This document shows, piece after piece, positions 41,320 through 50,919 of a stretch of DNA of 64,000 bases (its first letter is position 1; each line of letters starts with the position of its first letter). The translations under genes were made by a program, and so were the position numbers. The notes under the pieces were generated by a model. That model saw nothing but the letters and a program-made list of their open reading frames with translations. It had not been told where the DNA came from and ran no database searches. The DNA is from CALOCY01 sp942491975 (GTDB taxonomy: Bacteria; Bacteroidota; Bacteroidia; Bacteroidales; Prolixibacteraceae), in assembly GCA_942491975.1 (NCBI GenBank), contig CALOCY010000004.1:2294001-2358000 (forward strand), read 5' to 3'.

Positions 41320-42069
41320 TTATTTCAGATAATCCTGAATTCGTTCTAAATCAGGCACTCTGCATTCATAAAAACGATAAAATGCCAACAGACGGTTAAG
41401 TCCTAAAACGTTGCAATTGACCTGACCAAAAAAATATTTTAGTACTGCCTCAATCTCTTTTGCCGTGTTGACATGTTCATGCCTCATTAAGAGCTGATAA
41501 TCGAGTCCATATTTTCGGCGAAACTCAAATCCGGTAAATTCAGTTCCCAATCGCCATAGTAGTGTGCCTTCATTTGGAATAGCAATACGCATAACACCTT
41601 TTTCAGAGAGGTGTAAAGCAGCTTTGGACACAATGAAGGGCAGCTCTGTTAAATGTTCAAAACAGGCAATAGCTATTATCCTTTCGTATTTCCGTTCAGC
41701 AGGAATATCCCGAATATCTGTATAATTATCCCGGATTTTATGGAGGTATGTAGATGATTCAAGTAGCTCACTATAAGGCTCAACTACATCATAGTCTTGA
41801 ATTTGTGGCTCGTATGCCAGGTGGTTCAGGTTCCCGGCTCCAATCTCAAGTGTGGCAGGGTTCGTTTCCATATCTGTAACATCTTTCGCCACTTTTATAT
41901 GCATCCATTGCTCAAGACGTTGACTTAACGATGAAGCTTTTGTACTTCCACTTCTGTTATTTTTATAATGCTCATCGTATATTTTTTTATAAGCATCAGG
42001 AAGAACACTTCTTCTCTTTGGAAATCGTTCTAGTATATGTTGCATAATGGTAGTTGATAGTTTATACAT
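41320..42069 (-). CDS. SAM-dependent methyltransferase
   Basis: The 249-residue protein has a class I methyltransferase core: the SAM-binding ATLEIGAGNLNHL, the acidic strand YDVVEP, and IIAIACFEHLTELP with the later strand GVMRIAIP. The N-terminal 65 residues are extra and basic. Either the first ATG or the ninth codon (42045) could be the start. A -7 box lies about 43 bases upstream. The gene leads the GT2 and transporter genes, so the substrate is probably a lipid or glycan intermediate; this is inferred from context only. Confidence 0.82.
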   Translation of the reverse strand: MYKLSTTIMQHILERFPKRRSVLPDAYKKIYDEHYKNNRSGSTKASSLSQRLEQWMHIKVAKDVTDMETNPATLEIGAGNLNHLAYEPQIQDYDVVEPYSELLESSTYLHKIRDNYTDIRDIPAERKYERIIAIACFEHLTELPFIVSKAALHLSEKGVMRIAIPNEGTLLWRLGTEFTGFEFRRKYGLDYQLLMRHEHVNTAKEIEAVLKYFFGQVNCNVLGLNRLLAFYRFYECRVPDLERIQDYLK

Positions 42070-42111
42070 TTATTGTTCGCGCTTCATTTTAAGCCAATCA
42101 TCCTAAAGAAT

Positions 42112-42119
42112 CAAAGGTA
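42112..42119 (-). promoter_or_regulatory. -7 box of the methyltransferase-GT2-transporter group
   Basis: TACCTTTG on the minus strand, matching TAnnTTTG, about 43 bases before the first ATG. No TTG stands at -33. Confidence 0.5.
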
Positions 42120-42238
42120 TATTTTTTAAGTGGAATGCCGGTTAACAGAAAGAATTGAAAAAGCATTAAAGCTAAAAAGATCAATAATTATAATTTTAAT
42201 TCAATAATTTAGGGAGTTGAAATATAAAACAGGAATCA

Positions 42239-44443
42239 ATGAAGTACAAAAATAGTTATGGGTTTATCCTAACATTAATAGGGGCATTTATCATCTTGAT
42301 TGTTTTTTACGGTAAAATTTTCAAAGATCCCAATAACATCTATTTTGCTCCCGGAGGAGATGGTTTACAAGCCTATTATGGTGCAATTTTTCATCTCGAA
42401 TACGATACTGCGGCCTACCGGATGAATGGCATGAATTATCCGTACGGGGAGATGGTCTATTTTACAGGTTGCCAGCCTTTGCTGGTAAATTCTGTACGGT
42501 TTATCAGTGAGCATTTTATCGACATCAGCGACCATATCGTTGGTATCATCAATGTATTAATGTTATTATCAATTGCCGTTGCGACAATCTTTATCTTTCT
42601 AATATTCCGGAAATTAAATGTTGTTTGGTGGTTCTCGGCATTGGTGGCATTGGGCATGGTTATGTTATCTCCCCAGATAGGCAGAATGGGAGGGCACTTT
42701 TCGTTGAGCTATCTTTTTTGGTTACCTCTGATTATTTGGTTATTGCTGAAATTTGATGAGAAGAGGTCATGGAAGCTATCAATGGTGATTGGCTTAATAA
42801 CCTATTGGGCAGCAGCCACACATATGTACTTTTTCGGATTGTTTGGGTTTCTGTTTTTGTTTTATTGGGCGCATATTTTATTAAAAAAAGAATTTCAGTT
42901 CAAGAGTTACAAGTGGATGTTGCATGTTTTTATTCAGGTGATTGTCCCGTTTTTAATTGTGCAGCTTTTTATAGAGCTACATGATAATGTTGCAGACAGA
43001 ACCAGCCATCCATGGGGATTTTTTGCCTACCGGGCGCACCTGGCAAGTGTGTTATTGCCCCTGCATAAACCGTATGCCCGTTTTTTGATGGCAATCGGAA
43101 AATTCAGGTACGATTGGGAAGCATTTGCTTTTATAGGAATGGTGGCATTGAGTGGTTTAATCGTTGGAGTTGTTGGTATGATACGCAGGATTAAAGCACG
43201 GAAAAATATCTGGGTGATTACCGATCATCAATTGATAAATGTGCTGTTTTGGGCGTCGGTGGCATCGCTGATGTTATCGTTTAGCCTGCCTTTTGGATTA
43301 GGTTTGCATGGGTTGCTTGAATATATGGGACCATTGAAACAGTTAAGGGCATTGGCCCGTTTTTCATGGCTTTTTTATTATATGCTCAATATTCTGGTGT
43401 TTTATGGAATTTATAAATTGATTCAGAAAAAGACATTGTTGACAAAACTGATAGCAGGAATAGCTGTTTTGTTTTTGTTTTACGATGGCTATCTTAATGT
43501 AACCCAGTACAACAAACGATTGGTCAATCGTATTTCAGAGTTGGATGACAGGGAGAATGCCCTGCCACAAAATCAGTGGGTGCATGAAGTCGTTCCTGAA
43601 GATTATCAGGCTATTCTTCCCTTGCCTTATTTTCATATTGGTTCTGAGAATGTATGGCTAAATGGCAATTGTGGCATTGAGCGGCAAAACTTTATTGTTT
43701 CATTGAAGACAGGACTTCCATCGTTTGGGGTTATTTTAAGCCGGACTTCATTGTCACAAACCTATAAAAGCCTTCAGATGGTAAGCAAACCGTTCAGGCC
43801 GTTAAATATCCTTGAGGACTTACCCAACGAAAAACCATTATTATTGTTGGTGGGACAGTGTGATAAACTTTCGGAAACAGAAAAATTATTGGTTTCCCAG
43901 TCCATACTGGTTTGGAAGGGGGAACAGTTTGTTTTTTACCGGCTGGAATTGGATGTGCTGAGAAAACATCCTTTGCTGGGGCAGCAGGCATACAATGAAG
44001 AGGTGCAACAAGCTAAAAGCCAATTGCCGGGGTGCATTTTTGAAGAATATGAAGAGCAAAAATTTGATGATGCTTATGAGGGAGAAGGTGCTTATACCGG
44101 AAGGCTTTCGAAATGGAACAACATCTTTGAGCGAAAATTGAAGGGGGTCAAAAAGGGCGAAAAATATTTGATAAGCTTTTGGGTGAAAGAATACAAAAAA
44201 GACCGGTTGCCACGTACAACCATCGAATTGTTGCAATACGATAACGAGGAACTTAAAAACAGTTATCGTAATCAATTGCAACGCCTTATTTCCCGGTTTG
44301 ATGGGGATTGGATGCAGGTAGAAATCCCCATTGAAATAAAAGCCGATAATGAATGGATCAAAGTATCATTAAGGCAACGGGAGCTTAAAGGGCAGTTGGT
44401 AGTGGTTGATAATTTGATGATCAGGCCAGTTGTTAAAGAGTAA
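42239..44443 (+). CDS. GT-C-like multi-pass membrane protein with C-terminal beta-sandwich
   Basis: The 734-residue protein has about 10-12 membrane helices in residues 1-430 and an acidic motif in the first periplasmic loop (PGGDGLQAYY) typical of GT-C glycosyltransferases that use lipid-linked sugars. A periplasmic region follows, then a C-terminal beta-sandwich of about 120 residues (GEKYLISFWVKEYKK ... VVVDNLMIRPV) resembling carbohydrate-binding modules. It faces the gene to its right, which has the same overall layout. It probably adds sugar to a surface lipid or glycan; the enzyme class is inferred. Confidence 0.68.
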   Translation: MKYKNSYGFILTLIGAFIILIVFYGKIFKDPNNIYFAPGGDGLQAYYGAIFHLEYDTAAYRMNGMNYPYGEMVYFTGCQPLLVNSVRFISEHFIDISDHIVGIINVLMLLSIAVATIFIFLIFRKLNVVWWFSALVALGMVMLSPQIGRMGGHFSLSYLFWLPLIIWLLLKFDEKRSWKLSMVIGLITYWAAATHMYFFGLFGFLFLFYWAHILLKKEFQFKSYKWMLHVFIQVIVPFLIVQLFIELHDNVADRTSHPWGFFAYRAHLASVLLPLHKPYARFLMAIGKFRYDWEAFAFIGMVALSGLIVGVVGMIRRIKARKNIWVITDHQLINVLFWASVASLMLSFSLPFGLGLHGLLEYMGPLKQLRALARFSWLFYYMLNILVFYGIYKLIQKKTLLTKLIAGIAVLFLFYDGYLNVTQYNKRLVNRISELDDRENALPQNQWVHEVVPEDYQAILPLPYFHIGSENVWLNGNCGIERQNFIVSLKTGLPSFGVILSRTSLSQTYKSLQMVSKPFRPLNILEDLPNEKPLLLLVGQCDKLSETEKLLVSQSILVWKGEQFVFYRLELDVLRKHPLLGQQAYNEEVQQAKSQLPGCIFEEYEEQKFDDAYEGEGAYTGRLSKWNNIFERKLKGVKKGEKYLISFWVKEYKKDRLPRTTIELLQYDNEELKNSYRNQLQRLISRFDGDWMQVEIPIEIKADNEWIKVSLRQRELKGQLVVVDNLMIRPVVKE

Positions 44444-44455
44444 CCGGAATCGGAT

Positions 44456-46474
44456 CTAATTATCATTTGGTCGTTTTTTTAATGCCACAGGTATCTTACG
44501 GACAACAAGCTTATCAAGAAATAATGATTGAGTTGAATAATTGATGAAATAGAACATGATTTCGTTAGATTGTGAGTTTACAGGTATTACTACCGGCTGT
44601 TTGATTTCCTGCCATTGATCTGCAGCTTTTAAATTTAGAGAATAGCGTTGTTCGAAATTAGCTTGATTGGAAACATAAAGTTCTCCTTTGTTCGGTATTC
44701 CATATGCCATTATTGAAAACACTAGCGTGTCACCGGGATTAACATTGGGTATATGGGCAGTAAATCCACAAAGGTTTAGTTTATCTAATTCGAGTGCATA
44801 TTTCCCATTAAAACTATTTTTTGTTGAAAGCGCACCGCATGCATTGAGTAAAATATTTGAATTTGAAGTATAAAGAAACTGTTTATCTGTGGTAAACGAA
44901 TCAACATTACAATGTATGGTTTTGAAATCAAAATTGTAGTATGGAGATACAAGTTCTTTAAGGCTAAAAACTGCTGCTCCATTTACCTTTACAATTGGCT
45001 GTTTATAAAAATGTTGGTATAGTGGATTATTCAGGTCATCTTCATTACAAACAACTATATAACCTGCTCCTTTATCTATGAGTTTCCATATTTTATACGG
45101 ATTTGTATTTCCAAATAATTGTGTCCAGCCCGGATTATTCATCAGGTATAATGAAAGTGCATTGGTGGGGTCTGAAACAGAGATTACCTTTTCGTGCCGA
45201 CTTATTCCGGCCTCTCTCATAAGCGGTTGAAGAGATTTAAATACAACGTAATCTTTAAAAGGTTGGAATTTTTGTCTCACATATTTTTGGGTGTGAACAA
45301 TGGAAAAATACAATAAAATAATAAATGGAATTTTAATGACCCACTTGCTGGCTGTTACCGGATAGCTTTGTTTAAACCCAAAAACAAAAAGGAATGCAAC
45401 AAAGATAAAAAATGGCATGGCTGCTGCAAAATAGTATCCATGATCTGTCAGCTTTGCAAACCATAAAGAAAAATAAGCTACTGTCCCGAATAATGAGATT
45501 AAAAGCAAAAAGATCAGCACCCGGTTAAACTTCCTGATAAATAAAAATAGAGCAGGAGTAACGATTGCTAAAAAATATCGAATTTCTATGGTAAAATAAT
45601 CTCTTTTTTTGCTGTCCCATATTTTATCTGCTTTGTCCACAAATTGTTCCCATGAATGGCTCCATACGGGATAAATATGATTGGCAAAATAATCGACACA
45701 GTGTGCCTCATTATATTTTATAGCCCAATAGTACCATGCCCCAACAATTGTGGATAGGCCGAAAAAACTCAATAGCCAGTAAATAAGTTGCTTTTTTTCT
45801 GTAAAGTAGTTTCTTTTTCTGTAAGCCAGGACAATTGTTGCAGTGAATGCCAGGTAAAAAATCAGGCTTGTTATTTTTAACAGGCCAGCGATGGTAAAGA
45901 ATATGCTTGCATAGATTAAAAACTTCAGCTGCTTTTTACTAAAAAACAAGTAAGTGTGGTAACTGCCAATGAAAATGAAGTTTATGGCTGAAAAATCGGT
46001 GATAAAACTATTAGCAAAATAACCAAATGATACCGAACAAAAAGGAAGGAAACTTAGAAACAATGCCCATATGGAATCTTTGAGAACCAATTGAAATAAC
46101 CGAAATAAGTAAAACAGCCCAAAGAATGTGATTAAAAGGTTGGTAAAACGAAACCAGAAATCATTAAATCCGAATATTTTATACAAAATGGCAACCATAT
46201 AGTATAAGATAGTGGCTTCACTCACTCCTGCTCCTGAAGTATAATTATCTGATGTCAGGCTTAATAGTTCAGGCTCAAAAAAGTTCATCCCGTTTTGATA
46301 GTAATTCAATGCGATTGAGGCACCATCTGCTTGTCTCCAGGCATGAGTACCCGTAGGAGAATAGAAGATTGTTTTGTGCATATTATAAAATGATGTACAC
46401 AAAAGAAAAATCACAATAAACAGGATATTGGGAGATATTTTTTTTAATGTTGCAACTTGTTTTGCCTTGTTCAT
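44456..46474 (-). CDS. ArnT/PMT-like GT-C glycosyltransferase with C-terminal beta-sandwich
   Basis: The 672-residue protein has about 11 membrane helices. The first periplasmic loop carries THAWRQADGASIALNYYQNG and FFEPEL, the acidic/aromatic motif of PMT_2-type transferases that take sugars from polyprenyl phosphate. The C-terminal 200 residues form soluble beta structure, ending in a CBM-like domain (DTLVFSIMAYG ... FLDKLVVRKIP). The gene is convergent with the GT-C-like gene to its left (12-base gap) and lies 60 bases after the NtrC-type regulator gene. Confidence 0.76.
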   Translation of the reverse strand: MNKAKQVATLKKISPNILFIVIFLLCTSFYNMHKTIFYSPTGTHAWRQADGASIALNYYQNGMNFFEPELLSLTSDNYTSGAGVSEATILYYMVAILYKIFGFNDFWFRFTNLLITFFGLFYLFRLFQLVLKDSIWALFLSFLPFCSVSFGYFANSFITDFSAINFIFIGSYHTYLFFSKKQLKFLIYASIFFTIAGLLKITSLIFYLAFTATIVLAYRKRNYFTEKKQLIYWLLSFFGLSTIVGAWYYWAIKYNEAHCVDYFANHIYPVWSHSWEQFVDKADKIWDSKKRDYFTIEIRYFLAIVTPALFLFIRKFNRVLIFLLLISLFGTVAYFSLWFAKLTDHGYYFAAAMPFFIFVAFLFVFGFKQSYPVTASKWVIKIPFIILLYFSIVHTQKYVRQKFQPFKDYVVFKSLQPLMREAGISRHEKVISVSDPTNALSLYLMNNPGWTQLFGNTNPYKIWKLIDKGAGYIVVCNEDDLNNPLYQHFYKQPIVKVNGAAVFSLKELVSPYYNFDFKTIHCNVDSFTTDKQFLYTSNSNILLNACGALSTKNSFNGKYALELDKLNLCGFTAHIPNVNPGDTLVFSIMAYGIPNKGELYVSNQANFEQRYSLNLKAADQWQEIKQPVVIPVNSQSNEIMFYFINYSTQSLFLDKLVVRKIPVALKKRPNDN

Positions 46475-46534
46475 TGGTTTTACTATTTACGCTACAGGAA
46501 TAACCCGTTTTTCTTCCGGGGTTGCAGAATAAAT

Positions 46535-47698
46535 TTATTTTATCGGTTGGGCGAACATCTTCACATCGTCGCTGCCAATCTCTTTTTCGCACAGGATAAT
46601 CAACCGCTCAATGACATTGCGAAATTCGCGGATGTTGCCTGTCCAGTTGACCTCCTGCAATAATTTCAGCGCATCGTTGGTGATGGTTTTTACCGGCATA
46701 CCATATTCGACACATATCTGTGTGATAAAATGATCGGCCAATAGCGGGATGTCACCTTTGCGCTCGTTGAGGTCGGGGACATGAATGAGGATAACACTCA
46801 GCCGGTGATACAGGTCCTCCCTGAAGTTACCTTTCTCAATCTCTTCCGACAGGTTTTTGTTGGTAGCTGCAATGAGGCGTACATCTACGTTGATCTCTTT
46901 ATCGCCACCTACGCGCGATATCCTGCCCTCCTGCAATGCACGCAGCACTTTCGCCTGTGCCGAGAGGCTCATGTCGCCAATTTCATCTAAAAACAGTGTG
47001 CCTCCGTTGGCCTGTTCAAACTTTCCTTTGCGCTGTTTTACGGCCGATGTAAATGATCCTTTTTCGTGCCCAAACAGTTCGCTCTCGATAAGCTCGGAAG
47101 GGATCGCCGCACAATTCACCTCTACAAAAGGTGCCGCCGAACGACTGCTCTTTTCATGCAACCGGTGGGCAACCAACTCTTTACCGGTACCATTCGATCC
47201 GGTGATGAGTACCCGTGCATCGGTGGGTGCCACTTTATCGGCCATCTCTTTTACACGTTGTATGGATTCCGATTCGCCGATGATCTCGTATTTTTTGCTC
47301 ACCTTTTTCCTGAGTACTTTGGTCTCGGTAATCAGGTCCGACTTATCCGTTGCGTTGCGGATGGTAATCAATATCCGGTTCAGGTCAAGCGGCTTTTCGA
47401 TAAAATCGAAAGCCCCCTTCTTGATCGCCTCAACAGCGGTATCAATATTCCCGTGCCCCGAGATCATCACCACAGGGATTTCAGGCTTCAACCCGCCAAT
47501 ATGCCCCAACAACTCAATGCCGTCCATCTCCGGCATTTTTATATCGCACAAAATGATATCGTAATCGGCCGCTTTCACTTTCTCCAACGCATCGTGCCCG
47601 TTCTCACTCAAATCGACCTGGTATTTTTCAAATTCCAAAATCTCTTTTAACGTGTTACGGATACTCCGCTCATCATCAACGACCAATATTTTCGACAT
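46535..47698 (-). CDS. NtrC-type response regulator without a DNA-binding domain
   Basis: The 387-residue protein has a receiver domain (Asp8-Asp9 acidic pocket, phospho-acceptor Asp52 in ILCDIKMPEMDG) and a sigma-54-activator AAA+ domain (Walker A GSNGTGKE, Walker B GGTLFLDEIGD, sensor region NWTGNIREFRN). The loop that touches sigma-54 is GSFTSA instead of GAFTGA. The chain stops soon after the AAA+ domain (EIGSDDVKMFAQPIK), so the usual Fis-type helix-turn-helix is missing. It may act from solution or through a partner. A perfect promoter precedes it; no sensor kinase is adjacent. Confidence 0.9.
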   Translation of the reverse strand: MSKILVVDDERSIRNTLKEILEFEKYQVDLSENGHDALEKVKAADYDIILCDIKMPEMDGIELLGHIGGLKPEIPVVMISGHGNIDTAVEAIKKGAFDFIEKPLDLNRILITIRNATDKSDLITETKVLRKKVSKKYEIIGESESIQRVKEMADKVAPTDARVLITGSNGTGKELVAHRLHEKSSRSAAPFVEVNCAAIPSELIESELFGHEKGSFTSAVKQRKGKFEQANGGTLFLDEIGDMSLSAQAKVLRALQEGRISRVGGDKEINVDVRLIAATNKNLSEEIEKGNFREDLYHRLSVILIHVPDLNERKGDIPLLADHFITQICVEYGMPVKTITNDALKLLQEVNWTGNIREFRNVIERLIILCEKEIGSDDVKMFAQPIK

Positions 47699-48032
47699 AG
47701 CTGCAGGTTTACTGTTTTTTACTGTTGAACAAAGTTAACGAATATGGCTGCACATGCAAGCCTTCAGTTGGAAGTCGGAAGACCGGAATATCAAGACACA
47801 AGAACCAATCCATCGAACGTACCCTGCCTGAATGAATCGTTCCCCTCCGTACCGGAACGGGCGGACAGGCGAGTGTCCGATACGGAAGGGGAGCCAAGAC
47901 AATGAACAATTATTAAATTGGCTCATCAGCACATCAACCAATCAATTATAAATTCCGTCACCTTCCGTTAACTCCCGTTATTTCTGTTAACTTCTGTTTT
48001 TCCGTCTTCTCCACTCCTCCAATTCTTCTCTT
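47699..48032. other. Repeat-rich intergenic region between regulator and ABC permease
   Basis: No gene is seen. It holds the regulator promoter, a GC-rich nested hairpin at 47841-47893 (CCCCTCCGTA with TACGGAAGGGG, and inside it CGGACA with TGTCCG), a GAAGTTAACGGA-type tract (47953-48000) and a purine-rich 3' element of the ABC permease gene (48001-48036). Confidence 0.55.
47730..47759 (-). promoter_or_regulatory. Consensus promoter of the NtrC-type regulator
   Basis: On the minus strand TTG (47757-47759), 19 bases, TAACTTTG (47730-47737) is an exact Bacteroidetes promoter. The ATG follows about 32 bases later. Confidence 0.78.
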
Positions 48033-48036
48033 CTAG
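48001..48036 (-). repeat. Purine-rich element at the 3' end of the ABC permease gene
   Basis: On the coding strand it reads AGAAGAGAAGAATTGGAGGA and continues GTGGAGAAG. It overlaps the stop codon. Similar tracts are at 29357-29388 (plus strand, birA), 30047-30088 (pyrE), 38004-38038 (SLC12-like) and 60205-60231 (MutS-like). Confidence 0.55.
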
Positions 48037-49385
48037 TAATTCTTATACCTCACCCATTTGGCAAGCTCTTTCCACGTAATCTTTTTACCGTACATCAGAA
48101 TACCGGTGCGGTAAATTTTAGCAGCCATCCAGATAGCACCAACAATAGAGGCTATCAGGATACACATACTTAACGCCAGCTGCCAGCCGGGCACACCGTA
48201 CGGAATACGTGCCATCATCACAATGGGCGATGTAAACGGTATCATTGATCCCCAGAAAGCAATCGGTCCATCGGGGTTTTTCACCACAGTAATCATCATC
48301 ATAAACGAGATGATGATGGGCAGCATAATGGGGAACATAAACTGCTGTGCATCTTCCTGTGCATCGACTGCCGAGCCAACTGCCCCAAAGAACGAGCTGT
48401 ATAGCAGGTACCCGCCAATGAAGAAAAAGGCAAATGCACCAATAATCAACGGGAAGTTAATGCTGCCGATGATCTCAAAAATTTCCTGTGCTTTACCGTT
48501 GCTGAATTGCTGAACCTGTTCGGCCCCTACGCCTGCGCCCTGCGACATCAGGTTTTGTGCTTCAGTCAGTTGTTCGGGCGCACCGGATAGGAAATACGCT
48601 TTGGCGGCAAAAACAAGTATGCCCGATAAAACCACCCAGAGTACTATTTGGGTCAGCCCCACCAGAGCTATCCCGACAATTTTTCCGAAAAGGAGTTGAA
48701 AAGGTTTAACCGATGAGATGATCACTTCCACAATACGGTTGGTTTTCTCTTCCATCACCCCCATCATCACCATTTGCCCAAACATAATCAGGAAGATGTA
48801 GATCAGAAAGCCGGTAATGCCACCAATGGCACTGGCAAACCCTGCCGAACTTTTTTGGGCTTTTCCGTCTTCCGACATCTTTACCGAGTTCAGCTTAATA
48901 GACGTTTCAGTGGCTTTTAGCCGGGTTTCCAAATCAGGTACCTGGAGTTCGGTAATCAACTGGTTGCGTTTATCCTTCTCAATCAGCAACTCCAGTTTTC
49001 TTCGGATACTGCTTTCATTATCCATTGTCACCTGGCGGTCGGAGTAAAGGATCGCTTTATTCGTTGTATAAATATTCTGAGGGATCAGCAACAATGCGTA
49101 ATATTCACTCTCTGCTAAATTATCGCGTGTCTCTTCAAATTTTGAAGGCTCCACGTAATGAAACTTCATAAATTCCGACTCGGGAAGCGCATTCATAAAG
49201 AGCATGGTCTGGTCGACCACGGCAATGGTATTCACCTCTTTTTTGTCGAATTTCTCCAATAAAATCGGGATGAAAATAAACGAGAGCATGAGTACCGGCA
49301 TCAGGAATGTCAGTATAATAAAACTCTTTTTCTTTACCCGTGTAAGGTATTCGCGTTGTAAAACAATAAATGTCTTGTTCTTCAT
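48033..49385 (-). CDS. ABC transporter permease (ABC-2/NatB-like)
   Basis: The 450-residue protein has a first membrane helix (SFIILTFLMPVLMLSFIFIP), a long periplasmic domain of about 130 residues, and five or six C-terminal helices with the phrase MMGVMEEKTNRIVEVIISSVKPFQLLFGKI typical of ABC-2 exporters of the NatB type. It pairs with the ATPase gene 18 bases upstream. Such pairs export sodium, antibiotics or unknown compounds; the substrate here is not known. Confidence 0.88.
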   Translation of the reverse strand: MKNKTFIVLQREYLTRVKKKSFIILTFLMPVLMLSFIFIPILLEKFDKKEVNTIAVVDQTMLFMNALPESEFMKFHYVEPSKFEETRDNLAESEYYALLLIPQNIYTTNKAILYSDRQVTMDNESSIRRKLELLIEKDKRNQLITELQVPDLETRLKATETSIKLNSVKMSEDGKAQKSSAGFASAIGGITGFLIYIFLIMFGQMVMMGVMEEKTNRIVEVIISSVKPFQLLFGKIVGIALVGLTQIVLWVVLSGILVFAAKAYFLSGAPEQLTEAQNLMSQGAGVGAEQVQQFSNGKAQEIFEIIGSINFPLIIGAFAFFFIGGYLLYSSFFGAVGSAVDAQEDAQQFMFPIMLPIIISFMMMITVVKNPDGPIAFWGSMIPFTSPIVMMARIPYGVPGWQLALSMCILIASIVGAIWMAAKIYRTGILMYGKKITWKELAKWVRYKNY

Positions 49386-49403
49386 AACTTTCGGTGTTTA
49401 GGG

Positions 49404-50327
49404 TTAGTTTTGATTGGCTTCGTTAACCACACGAATAAAGACATCGTTCATACTTGGAATGACTTCATTGAACGATACAATCTCCGCTTTAGGCGTAATC
49501 AGGGTCAACAGATCGTTATTGGAAGTGTTGCCGGTATGCCTGATCTTAACCCTGTTGCAACGTGCCTCTTCATTGTGCTCCAGTATCTCGTAATTGCCGT
49601 TAAGTGCCGAAGTAAGTTCATCAAAATTGCCCTTGTATGAAACTTCCAGTGTATGTGTTTTAAACTGCTCCCGGATATTATCAATCTGTCCGTCAAGCAC
49701 CTTCTCCGATTGGTTGATGAGTGCAATATGGTCGCAAACCTCTTCGACCGAAGCCATGTTGTGCGTGGAAAAAATAAGGGTCGACCCTTTTTGTTTAAGG
49801 TCAAGGATCTCCTCTTTCAGCATATTGGCATTGATGGGATCGAACCCGCTGAACGGTTCATCAAAAATGAGCAGTTCGGGCTCGTGCAGTACGGTGCATA
49901 CAAATTGCACTTTCTGCTGCATCCCTTTCGAAAGCTCCATCACTTTTTTGTTCCACCACGGCTGTATCTCAAACTTCTCGAACCATATTTTCAGGCGTTT
50001 CAGGGCATCGCGGCGCGACAACCCTTTGAGCTGTGCCAGGTACAGTGCCTGTTCGCCCACCTTCATCTTTTTGTACAACCCGCGCTCTTCGGGCAGGTAA
50101 CCAATATACTCTACATCACTTGCTTTGAGTGGCCGCCCTTTAAACAGAATATCCCCTTTATCGGGAGCCGTTATCTGGTTGATGATGCGCAGGAGCGTGG
50201 TTTTCCCTGCCCCGTTGGGGCCAAGCAAACCAAAAACCGAACCCTCTTCGATCGCTATGCTTACATCAGTCAACGCACGATGTGCCGCATAGTTCTTTTC
50301 CACATTGTGTACACTAAGTATCTCCAT
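49404..50327 (-). CDS. ABC transporter ATP-binding protein (NatA-like)
   Basis: The 307-residue ATPase has Walker A GPNGAGKTT, the signature LSKGMQQK, Walker B LLIFDEPFSGFDP and the switch histidine in IFSTHNMASVEEV. A C-terminal extension of about 80 residues (residues 225-307) is typical of drug or sodium exporters of this family. It is transcribed with the permease gene 18 bases downstream. Confidence 0.94.
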   Translation of the reverse strand: MEILSVHNVEKNYAAHRALTDVSIAIEEGSVFGLLGPNGAGKTTLLRIINQITAPDKGDILFKGRPLKASDVEYIGYLPEERGLYKKMKVGEQALYLAQLKGLSRRDALKRLKIWFEKFEIQPWWNKKVMELSKGMQQKVQFVCTVLHEPELLIFDEPFSGFDPINANMLKEEILDLKQKGSTLIFSTHNMASVEEVCDHIALINQSEKVLDGQIDNIREQFKTHTLEVSYKGNFDELTSALNGNYEILEHNEEARCNRVKIRHTGNTSNNDLLTLITPKAEIVSFNEVIPSMNDVFIRVVNEANQN

Positions 50328-50469
50328 AAATATTTTGAATTTAAGGTCTGAACATTATTGCTTCTCCGTTTCCTCTTCTTTTAGTACAAACTTTCCCTGT
50401 AAAGTTACATTTTTGGTTGGTTTTTTGATAACGAAGGCAGGTTGTTTGCATATCGCACAGTTGAAATTT

Positions 50470-50612
50470 CGGAAAATGCCCGCTTACAAGTGGCAAACTT
50501 CTGCCAACAGGGTGGTTAATTCGCGCTTTGTGCGGGAAAATGTCCGCTTACAGTTGCCGAATGCCCGCCAACGGCTGGAAAACTTCCGCCAGGTACTGTC
50601 GAATATCCACTA
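50470..50612. repeat. Degenerate 22-base tandem repeat
   Basis: About six units share the form GGAAAATGCCCGCTTACAAGTG (consensus GGAAAA-TGYCCGCYNACRG), with spacing of 21-24 bases and one break near 50515-50533. A frame through it reads as short NVRLQLPNARQRL-like peptides, but no start or stop supports a gene. Confidence 0.5.
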
Positions 50613-50675
50613 CAATTCAGGGGCTTTAATTCCTGATACGTGCCTTAAAAAACCAACGCTTTTACCTTTTTACAC

Positions 50676-50919
50676 CATGCTTATATAGCCCGGTCCCGAT
50701 ATATATCGGGATTAACCCCGGGAAAAAGAATGCCAATCATACTCCAACCGTTTTAACGGTTTAAAACGGCTAAAGCCGTTGGGGAGGTGTGCAGGCATAC
50801 TCGTTCCCCCCACTGCTAAAGCAATGGGTTATATTTTTTAGCCTAAAGCACACAATTTTTCTGAAATACCGCTTGCTTCTTTTTAAAATAGTGGTTACAT
50901 TGAAAACTGTTTGTTTATA
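50676..50919. repeat. Left copy of a ~243-bp direct repeat
   Basis: It matches 52303-52545 at roughly 94% identity. It holds several hairpins: CCCGATATATATCGGG, CCGTTTTAA-CGG-TTAAAACGG, AACGGC-TAAA-GCCGTT and CCCACTGCT-AAAG-CAATGGG. There is no gene inside. Its multi-hairpin form recalls REP elements mobilised by REP-associated transposases, but none is encoded here. Confidence 0.85.

Noticed and set aside
50305..50688. 127-codon plus-strand frame at the left of the island
   Set aside because: It starts inside the ABC ATPase gene on the other strand, spans degenerate tandem repeats and ends in the direct repeat; no family features.
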